From: DATKZB01 sp035528235
GTDB lineage: Bacteria; Planctomycetota; Phycisphaerae; FEN-1346
DNA: 8,049 nucleotides
Direction: 5' to 3'
Assembly: GCA_035528235.1 (NCBI GenBank)
Contig: DATKZB010000296.1
Location: 1 to 8,049, forward strand
Shown: positions 1 to 5,126 of the stretch, in pieces
Layout of the letters: each line of letters opens with the position of its first letter
How positions within the stretch are numbered: position 1 is the first letter of the stretch
The notes under the pieces: model-generated
Seen by the model: the letters and a program-made list of their open reading frames with translations, nothing else
The model's database searches: none
What the model was told of the DNA's origin: nothing
Position numbers and translations under genes: made by a program

Positions 1-2
1 CC

Positions 3-140
3 CTGACTGCGGAGAACAGAGAGGCCGGGGAGATCGTGCGGGCGTTGGCGGAGTGTTATGGAAATGTTGACACCCTCGCCAACCTCCATTTGCGGGCCCA
101 CAAGTGGGTCGAACAACGCGATGGAAAGGCGGGTGCATAA
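3..140 (+). CDS. C-terminal end of an unidentified phage protein (5' truncated)
   Basis: An open frame enters from the left edge and ends at TAA 138-140, giving the last 45 residues of a protein whose start lies outside the window. The visible part is hydrophilic and probably helical (EIVRALAECYGNVDTLANLH, then RAHKWVEQRDGKAGA). The next ORF begins 2 nt after its stop, and terL begins 83 nt further on, so it probably belongs to the same operon. The slot directly upstream of terL often holds the small terminase subunit, but no helix-turn-helix or other diagnostic motif is visible here, so no function is assigned. Confidence 0.5.
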   Translation: MTAENREAGEIVRALAECYGNVDTLANLHLRAHKWVEQRDGKAGA

Positions 141-142
141 TA

Positions 143-226
143 ATGGGCTTCTTGCTGGCGACGACGATCCGACTGGCCGATGTGACCCCCCTGGAACTCG
201 TGCCGGCGGAGGAGAATGCAACATGA
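143..226 (+). CDS. Tiny ORF (27 aa) coupled to terL
   Basis: ATG 143 lies 2 nt after the stop of the preceding gene (the junction reads TAATAATG). The frame encodes 27 residues, beginning MGFLLATTIRLADVTPLELV, and ends at TGA 224-226, which overlaps the terL ATG at 223 in an ATGA junction. A purine-rich stretch (GGAAAGGCGGG, 123-133) could serve as ribosome binding site. The product is not recognised. Its likely role, if translated, is to couple translation from the upstream gene to terL, because both ends are fitted to neighbouring stop and start codons. It could also be a chance ORF in the terL leader. Confidence 0.35.
   Translation: MGFLLATTIRLADVTPLELVPAEENAT
208..214 (+). promoter_or_regulatory. 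Ribosome binding site that fixes the terL start
   Basis: GGAGGAG lies 8 nt before ATG 223, a near-perfect Shine-Dalgarno match at good spacing. The in-frame ATG at 58 has no comparable site, and its extra 55 codons would overlap two upstream frames. This selects 223 as the terL start. Confidence 0.8.
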
Positions 227-2340
227 GCCTGCGCGCTGACAGCCCAGTGGGCAAGCAGGCCGCGCCGGCGAAGCGCAAAAAGGCTGCGGCGTTGGCCCAG
301 GCCGAGCGCGAGAGCCAGGCCGCCGTCATGCGCGGCCGGCGTGCGGCGGGCCGGGAGATCGTCATCCCGGAATGCAAGAATCCTCGTCGGCGGCGGAAGT
401 GCGGACGCGACGTGGAGTACTGCCTGAAGACGTATATGCCGGAGATCTTCTACAACCCGTTCACCGACTACCACCGCAAGATGATCGACTCGCTGGTCGA
501 ACGAGTGCACTACGGCGGCAATCAAGCCATCGCCGCCCCTCGTGGCGAAGGGAAGTCCAGCATCATCGAGGGCGTGGTGGGCGTATGGATGATCCCGTAC
601 GGCATCCGCAATTACCCGTTTATCGTTGGGGCAAGTCGCCCTTCAGCCCTGAGCAGGCTAGCGACCATCAAGGCCCAGTGGCAGTTCAACGACGTGCTGC
701 TGGAGGACTTTCCCGAGATCGCCTGGCCCATCCGTTGCCTGCAAGGCTCTCCGCGCCGCGGCCACATGCAGACCATTGCCGGCGAGTTCACGCGGATTCG
801 ATGGGGCACGGACATGGTTGTCTTCCCGTACATAATGGGCTCGAAGGCCAGCGGTGCCGTCATCGAGGTTCGCGGCATCGAATCGGAGATCCGTGGCGCG
901 AAGTTCGAGGACGGCCGGCGGCCCGACGTGGTGATCCTGGACGATATCGAACACGAGGAATCGGTGAAGTCCGAGGAGCAGACGAAAAACCGCCGCAATG
1001 CCATCGACAAGGCCTGCGCGGGCCTGGCCGGGCAGAACAAGACCATCGCCATGTTTATGCCCTGCACGATCATCCGCAAGGATTGCCTTGCCGACGAGTA
1101 CACCGACCGACAGAAAAAGCCCGCATGGATGGGCCTGCGGTACAAGCTGCTGGTGCAGAAGCCCGACGACCCTGACAAGTGGGAAACGTACATGACCATG
1201 CGCCAGGAGGACCAGATGGGCGGCGACGCTTACGCCCGGCGGGCGCACGCGTACTACCTGGCCGACCGCGACGCCATGGACGCTGGGGCCATCGTCGGCA
1301 ACGACCACCGCTACAGCCTGGACATGCTGGCTGATGGAACCCAGATGGAGGTCAGTACGCTCCAGTTCTGCTACAACGTGGTCTCCGACCGTGGATGGTC
1401 GGCGTTCCGTTCCGAGTACCAGCAGGAGCCGCCCGAGGAGGAGGCTCGCTCCAACGCTACACCCGACGAGAAGGTGGTCCAGTCATCGACCAACGGCGTG
1501 GCCCGCGGGACGGTCCCGGCCGGGTGCGAGAAGCTGGTGGGCTACATTGACGTGCACGGGCGTCACCTGGACTGGCTCGTGTGCGGCTGGCGGATGGGCG
1601 TGGGCCACATTGTGGATTACGGCGCGACGCGCGTGAACAGCCCCGACGGGTCGCTCACGAGCCCGGACAACGCCGAGGCCCTGGAACTTGCCATCTACGA
1701 CGCCCTGTGCGAGTGGGCCGACTGGGCGGGCGACAACGGCTGGCCCGACGAGAAGGGCGGCGAAGTCAGGCTGCTGGACCGCTGCCTCGTGGACACCGGC
1801 TATCGCAACATTCCGGTCAACCGATTCATCCGTGGGCACAAACCGACGTTCCAGGCCACCCGCGGTTTTGGTACGGGCATGGGCCAGGCGAAGTACCGTC
1901 AACCCACGGTCAAGGGCAAGGGCCCCAATCGCAAGGAGATCGGCACGCACTGGTTCGCCGCGTGGCAGGCGCACCACCAGCTCTGGCTGTACAGCCTGGA
2001 CGCCGACTACTGGAAGCTGTACGCCCAGCAGGCGTTCCAGGCCCCCACGGGCAAGCCGGGGTCTTTGGCCCTGTTCGGCGAGGATCCGGTGGTGCATCGG
2101 GCGTACGCCCTTCAGGTCACCGCCGAGCAGTACGTCACGGAGTACCGCACGGGCAAGGGCCGGGTGTCGTTCTGGAACAAGTTGGCCCGCGACAATCACT
2201 GGCTGGACTGCACCGCCGGCTGCTGCGGGGCGGCGGCGATCCTGAAGGTCGTCTTCACCGGCGAACAGCCCGTACCCGAAAAGCCCCCGGCCAAGACGCC
2301 GGGCAGACAATACGTTTCGAGATTCAAGAGAAAGGCGTAA
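223..2340 (+). CDS. terL: Phage terminase large subunit (packaging ATPase and nuclease)
   Basis: The 705-residue protein is the DNA-packaging motor: an ATPase that drives DNA into the prohead through the portal, joined to a nuclease that cuts concatemers. The N-terminus (1-40) is rich in Ala and Lys. The Walker A motif is APRGEGKSS at 105-113. The Walker B motif is VVILDD followed by IEHE, with the acidic residues at D240, D241 and E243. The C-terminal half has features of the RNase H-like terminase nuclease, including GYIDVHGRH (D443) and LVDTGY (D524), each a strand ending in an acidic residue. Length is typical of large terminases (lambda gpA is 641). It overlaps the 27-codon ORF by 4 nt and is followed after 2 nt by the next gene. 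I cannot place the subfamily; the Walker A sequence differs from that of lambda gpA although the rest of the module is lambda-like. A lysine/arginine-rich tail (SRFKRKA) closes the protein. Confidence 0.93.
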   Translation: MSLRADSPVGKQAAPAKRKKAAALAQAERESQAAVMRGRRAAGREIVIPECKNPRRRRKCGRDVEYCLKTYMPEIFYNPFTDYHRKMIDSLVERVHYGGNQAIAAPRGEGKSSIIEGVVGVWMIPYGIRNYPFIVGASRPSALSRLATIKAQWQFNDVLLEDFPEIAWPIRCLQGSPRRGHMQTIAGEFTRIRWGTDMVVFPYIMGSKASGAVIEVRGIESEIRGAKFEDGRRPDVVILDDIEHEESVKSEEQTKNRRNAIDKACAGLAGQNKTIAMFMPCTIIRKDCLADEYTDRQKKPAWMGLRYKLLVQKPDDPDKWETYMTMRQEDQMGGDAYARRAHAYYLADRDAMDAGAIVGNDHRYSLDMLADGTQMEVSTLQFCYNVVSDRGWSAFRSEYQQEPPEEEARSNATPDEKVVQSSTNGVARGTVPAGCEKLVGYIDVHGRHLDWLVCGWRMGVGHIVDYGATRVNSPDGSLTSPDNAEALELAIYDALCEWADWAGDNGWPDEKGGEVRLLDRCLVDTGYRNIPVNRFIRGHKPTFQATRGFGTGMGQAKYRQPTVKGKGPNRKEIGTHWFAAWQAHHQLWLYSLDADYWKLYAQQAFQAPTGKPGSLALFGEDPVVHRAYALQVTAEQYVTEYRTGKGRVSFWNKLARDNHWLDCTAGCCGAAAILKVVFTGEQPVPEKPPAKTPGRQYVSRFKRKA

Positions 2341-2342
2341 CT

Positions 2343-2780
2343 ATGACGACAAGACGCACGGATGCACTCGACCCGAAGAAAATGAAACGAACCCGTCCCC
2401 GGCGGCGATCCCGATCTATCGGGACCCCGGCGCCGCCCCGCGCCCTTGAAGCCCCAGAGGCCCCGGTGTATGTGCTCAAAACGCCGGATGTCGCCGTGAT
2501 GAGCTTCGAGGACATCGAGGCCATGGCGTTCGAGGACGCCGCGGTTTTGTGCCGCCGCCACCGCCTGCCGGATACCGGCACCATTGGCATGTTGCGAAAG
2601 CGGGTCCGAGCGGTGAAGATGGGCGGGCACGAGCATTACGTATCGGGTATGACGATCTGCCCGCTGTGCGGGAACTTCGCACGCCGCAACGGCAGTATCG
2701 CCACGGGCAGTACGGTCATACGCTACTTTGTTTGCACCGGGCGGAACCAGTGCCGGTTTACACTGGCCGAGGGGGTGTGA
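2343..2780 (+). CDS. Small basic protein with SAP-like motif and zinc ribbon
   Basis: 145 residues. ATG 2343 lies 2 nt after the terL stop, with GAGAAAGG before it. The N-terminus (1-27) is strongly basic (KKMKRTRPRRRSRS) and followed by a Pro/Ala-rich linker to about residue 42. Residues about 60-91 (MAFEDAAVLCRRHRLPDTGT, then IGMLRKRVRAV) fit the helix-turn-helix pattern of a SAP DNA-binding motif, with the LPDTG turn and a following leucine/arginine helix. Residues 104-140 carry four cysteines, CPLC (C106, C109) and C131/C137, in the spacing of a zinc ribbon. The visible domains suggest nucleic-acid binding. The position beside terL suggests a role in packaging or in processing packaged DNA, but that is inference from context. 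The same frame is open upstream to 1581 inside terL, but that part is a shadow of terL. The CxxC spacing also occurs in late transcription factors, so a regulatory role is an alternative. Confidence 0.75.
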   Translation: MTTRRTDALDPKKMKRTRPRRRSRSIGTPAPPRALEAPEAPVYVLKTPDVAVMSFEDIEAMAFEDAAVLCRRHRLPDTGTIGMLRKRVRAVKMGGHEHYVSGMTICPLCGNFARRNGSIATGSTVIRYFVCTGRNQCRFTLAEGV

Positions 2781-2784
2781 GAGA

Positions 2785-3111
2785 ATGGCAATGACCGTCG
2801 AGTTCGACCGAATGCTGGAAGCATCCGAAGCCCACGGGGGCCTCAACGGCGTGTATCAACACGCTCGGCGGCTGTTCAACTTCTCCGAGGCGCTGGCGGA
2901 AACGCCGCGCTACCGGCCCACACCGGCCGAAGAGGGCGCGTGGCTCCGCGAGGCCATCCCGCACGTGGAGATGCTGCTGGCCGCCATGGTGTACCGCAAT
3001 GACCTGCACGGCGCCATCCTCACGCGCCGCTGCCTGGCCGTACTGCTTCGTCGGGCAAAGCGGCTACTTGAGAAGCAGAAACACTCCTTATCGGGAGTAA
3101 AAGGGGTGTAA
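2785..3111 (+). CDS. Helical phage protein of unknown function (108 aa)
   Basis: ATG 2785 is 4 nt after the previous stop, with GAGGGGG at 2769-2775 (9-nt spacing). ATG 2791 two codons later is an alternative start. The protein is predominantly helical by composition, with an acidic N-terminal half (MLEASEAHGG, SEALAETPRY) and a basic amphipathic C-terminal half rich in Leu and Arg (LTRRCLAVLLRRAKRLLEKQ at about 79-98). There is no signal peptide or clear membrane segment, no cysteine cluster and no motif I recognise. It is the last gene before the first intergenic hairpin and so closes the terL block. Its size and tight spacing fit a small accessory protein of the packaging region. No function is assigned. 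Confidence 0.7.
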   Translation: MAMTVEFDRMLEASEAHGGLNGVYQHARRLFNFSEALAETPRYRPTPAEEGAWLREAIPHVEMLLAAMVYRNDLHGAILTRRCLAVLLRRAKRLLEKQKHSLSGVKGV

Positions 3112-3116
3112 GGCCA

Positions 3117-3146
3117 TTGTAAACGGTACGCGGGAAGGCCAATAAT
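3117..3146 (+). promoter_or_regulatory. Weak candidate sigma70-type promoter ahead of the gpW-portal block
   Basis: TTGTAA (3117-3122, 4 of 6 to TTGACA) and AATAAT (3141-3146, 5 of 6 to TATAAT) are separated by 18 nt. This is among the few AT-rich spots in a GC-rich window and lies just after the stop at 3111. If active, transcription would start near 3153 and the hairpin at 3250-3290 would lie in the 5' leader of the gpW-portal transcript. Promoter consensus in the unknown host is not established, so this rests on position and consensus only. Confidence 0.25.
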
Positions 3147-3185
3147 AGGGAGTGCCGATGGTTATCGGGACCGATAGATAGCGTC

Positions 3186-3244
3186 TGACAACCGAATAAA
3201 GCCCAGAAGAGCGCCCTGGCCGGGGTGAGCTTCCGGAGACGGAA
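3186..3244 (+). other. Possible structured RNA leader upstream of gpW (copy 1)
   Basis: This non-coding stretch begins with TGACAACC (3186-3193), also found at 7679-7686 before the second hairpin. It contains a possible stem, AAG/CTT at 3207-3209 with 3230-3232 enclosing CGCCC (3212-3216) paired to GGGTG (3223-3227). A competing small hairpin is TTCCG (3231-3235), tetraloop GAGA of the GNRA class, and CGGAA (3240-3244). TGAGCT (3226-3231) recurs at 7732-7737. The two small stems share 3231-3232, so they may be alternatives. Apart from these blocks the sequence differs from the second leader, so homology is suggestive only. Confidence 0.35.
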
Positions 3245-3249
3245 CTAAG

Positions 3250-3290
3250 CCCTCTGTCCTGCATGCAGGAGGACAGAGGGTTTTTCTTTT
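3250..3290 (+). terminator. Strong hairpin plus T-tract, copy 1 (intrinsic terminator or attenuator)
   Basis: CCCTCTGTCCT (3250-3260) pairs perfectly over 11 bp with AGGACAGAGGG (3270-3280), enclosing the 9-nt loop GCATGCAGG, and is followed by TTTTTCTTTT (3281-3290). A3247 and A3248 can pair with T3283 and T3282, extending the stem into the T-tract. This is the classical form of a Rho-independent terminator. It lies between the end of the terL block (3111) and gpW (3322). A near-identical element sits at 7751-7792. Confidence 0.8.
3251..3276 (+). repeat. 26-nt repeat core, copy 1
   Basis: These 26 bases are identical to 7752-7777, in the same orientation. They comprise most of the 5' stem, the whole loop and part of the 3' stem of the hairpin. 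They include the 12-bp palindrome CCTGCATGCAGG (3258-3269) and a Shine-Dalgarno-like AGGAGGA (3267-3273) on the 3' side. Confidence 0.9.
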
Positions 3291-3321
3291 GGGCTTTTGG
3301 GAATGCGTTTCGGGAGCACGT

Positions 3322-3528
3322 ATGGCCGCGCCTTCGTTGGCAACTCGACTGGAAAACGTCCAGACGACGATCAACACACTGATCGAGAACAAGATAGCGC
3401 GTATCGAGGCGTGGGGTGTCTCAACCTACTACCACGACCTGCGCACATTGCAGGCCGAAGAGCAGGGGTTGCTTGCGAGGATCGGTCGGCAGAGCCGCGG
3501 CATGTTGGTAAGGGCGGACGTCCGCTGA
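3322..3528 (+). CDS. gpW-like head-tail connector protein
   Basis: 68 residues, the same length as lambda gpW, which sits at the portal vertex after packaging and is needed for tail attachment. The pattern fits that family: an N-terminal helix (LATRLENVQTTINTLIENK), a short central turn with likely beta strands (IARIEAWGVSTYYH), a second helix (DLRTLQAEEQGLLARI) and a basic tail (GRQSRGMLVRADVR). The location is also that of gpW, immediately before the portal gene. ATG 3322 has GGGAG at 3312-3316 (5-nt spacing). An in-frame TTG at 3289 would add 11 codons but begins in the T-tract of the hairpin, so it is less likely. The stop TGA (3526-3528) shares its A with the portal ATG. Family membership rests on length, predicted helices and synteny, not on an alignment. 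Confidence 0.75.
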   Translation: MAAPSLATRLENVQTTINTLIENKIARIEAWGVSTYYHDLRTLQAEEQGLLARIGRQSRGMLVRADVR

Positions 3529-5126
3529 TGGCCAAGGCGATCAAGAAATCCCGGTCGAACAAGGCCCGGAAGGCCAAAGCGCCAGAACCAGTCGCTGCGG
3601 CGCGGCCGTCGCTGTGGATCGCGGGCACGCATGAAAGCACGGTTCCTCGCACGATCGCCATGCCCATGCACGCCTCGCGCGATCCCCACACCGGCGGCCT
3701 GACCCTGGCGATGGGCTCCGGCTTCGACGTGGCGGGTTCCGACCGCACGCGCCGGACGCGGTCCTACACCGTGGGCGGGGCCGACCGACACCTCGACACC
3801 TCGAAACTCAGCAAGGTCCGCGAGATCGCCCGCGACCTGGACCGCAACTCCTGCCTGATCCACGGGCTGATGGACCGATTCTGCCACAACGTCGTGGGCG
3901 ATACGTTCGGCTTCCGCCCCGAGACCGCCGACGACGGATGGAACGACGCCGCCTTCGAGTGGATGATCGAACAGCAGGGCCCCGACTGCGACGTGCGGGG
4001 CCTGTTCGACTGGCATTCGATCCTGTCCACCGCCCTCCGCGCGATCGGCACCGACGGCGACGTGCTACTCGCGCACAACACCGGCCGCAAAATCCAGCCC
4101 ATCGAGGCCCACCAGATCGCCACGCCCTCCGACCGCAAGGACGAAACCATCGTCTCCGGCGTGCGGGTGGACAAGGCCGGCAAGCCCATGGGCTTCTACG
4201 TCGGCGCCGAGTCGTACAACGGCACATTCCCCTGGCGGGCGGACTATTCGTACGTCCCGGCCGGGGACTGCACGTGGGCGGGGTACCGCACGCGATTCAC
4301 CCAGACGAGGGGCATACCCGTCCTGGCCGCGGCCCTGAAGCACTACGACCGGGTGGACGCCTATATCGACAACGAATCCCTGGCGGCGGAGATCGATGCG
4401 TGCCTGGCCTTCTTCGTGCAGTCCGATTCTGACTACGACGGCACGACACTGCCGCCGGACATGCACGAGGAGACCGACACGCTGGGCGATGGGTCCAACA
4501 CGACCGAGACGCTTCAGAAGATCGAACCCGGCATGATCGCGCACATCCGGCGCGGGGAGACGGTTCAGCCGTTCGGGGCGAAGCGGCCCGGCAACCAGTT
4601 CGAGCCGTACCTCGTCACGTCGCTGCGAATCGTCGGGGCGGCCCTGGGCTACCCCTTGGAACTGGTGCTGCTGGACTTCTCGAAGACGAACTACTCCAGC
4701 GCCCGTGCGGCGCTGCTTCAGGCGTATCGCATGTTCCGCGTGTGGCAGCAGTGGCTTATTCGCACGATCTGCCTGCCGATCTATCGCCGGTGGATGGCGC
4801 AGGGAATCGCCGCGGGGGAACTGTCGTCCCGCACCGACGCCCTGAAGGTCAAATGGTTCCCGCCCTCGTGGGCGTGGGTGGACCCGCTAAAGGAGATCCT
4901 GGCGCTCAAGGAGGCCGTGGCGCTGGGGACGTCCACGATCACCGACGAGGTCGAGCGTCAGGGCCACACCATGCCCCAACACCTCACCGAGCGCGAGGCG
5001 GAGATCAAGGAGATGGAAGCGCGGGACATCCCCTCCACCGGCATGGTCGGCGCAGCCGTGACCGGCAGCACCGACCCGTATCGCGTGGCGACGCAGGACG
5101 ACGAACCGCCAGGAGACCGGCCATGA
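3528..5126 (+). CDS. Phage portal protein, lambda family
   Basis: 532 residues, essentially the length of lambda gpB (533). Twelve copies are expected to form the ring at one capsid vertex through which DNA enters and exits. The N-terminus (1-20) is Lys/Arg-rich. Typical lambda-portal features follow: an Arg-rich segment (DRTRRTRSYTVGGADRHLD) and RDLDRNSCLIHGLMDRFCHN near the clip/stem entrance. The best signature is EPYLVTSLRIVGAALGYPLE starting near residue 359, then NYSSARAALL (388-397), matching the conserved LGVPYE...NYSSAR region of the family. WQQWLIRTICLPIYRRWM follows. The start at ATG 3528 is set by the TGATG overlap with the gpW-like gene. The longer open frame back to 3297 runs across gpW in another frame and is a shadow. 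The 3' end overlaps the protease gene by 4 nt (ATGA). No truncation is evident. Confidence 0.95.
   Translation: MAKAIKKSRSNKARKAKAPEPVAAARPSLWIAGTHESTVPRTIAMPMHASRDPHTGGLTLAMGSGFDVAGSDRTRRTRSYTVGGADRHLDTSKLSKVREIARDLDRNSCLIHGLMDRFCHNVVGDTFGFRPETADDGWNDAAFEWMIEQQGPDCDVRGLFDWHSILSTALRAIGTDGDVLLAHNTGRKIQPIEAHQIATPSDRKDETIVSGVRVDKAGKPMGFYVGAESYNGTFPWRADYSYVPAGDCTWAGYRTRFTQTRGIPVLAAALKHYDRVDAYIDNESLAAEIDACLAFFVQSDSDYDGTTLPPDMHEETDTLGDGSNTTETLQKIEPGMIAHIRRGETVQPFGAKRPGNQFEPYLVTSLRIVGAALGYPLELVLLDFSKTNYSSARAALLQAYRMFRVWQQWLIRTICLPIYRRWMAQGIAAGELSSRTDALKVKWFPPSWAWVDPLKEILALKEAVALGTSTITDEVERQGHTMPQHLTEREAEIKEMEARDIPSTGMVGAAVTGSTDPYRVATQDDEPPGDRP

Noticed and set aside
58..222. Upstream in-frame ATG that would extend TerL by 55 residues
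   Set aside because: It has no ribosome binding site and overlaps the end of the preceding gene and the 27-codon ORF. GGAGGAG with ATG 223 is clearly better.
1483..2310. 275-codon minus-strand frame opposite terL
   Set aside because: Composition is that of a shadow of GC-rich coding sequence; the + strand terminase motifs explain the region.
1581..2342. Upstream extension of the SAP/zinc-ribbon frame into terL
   Set aside because: The extension is the +1 shadow of terL, rich in Arg/Gly/Pro. ATG 2343, 2 nt after the terL stop, has its own ribosome binding site.
3083..3098. Small hairpin ACTCC/GGAGT near the end of the 108-residue gene as a terminator
   Set aside because: The stem is only 5 bp, lies inside coding sequence and is followed by A/G-rich sequence rather than a T-tract.
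3158..3181. Seven-codon ORF (MVIGTDR) with GGGAG upstream, as a possible leader peptide for attenuation
   Set aside because: It is too short to judge, has no run of regulatory codons, and has no counterpart in the second leader.
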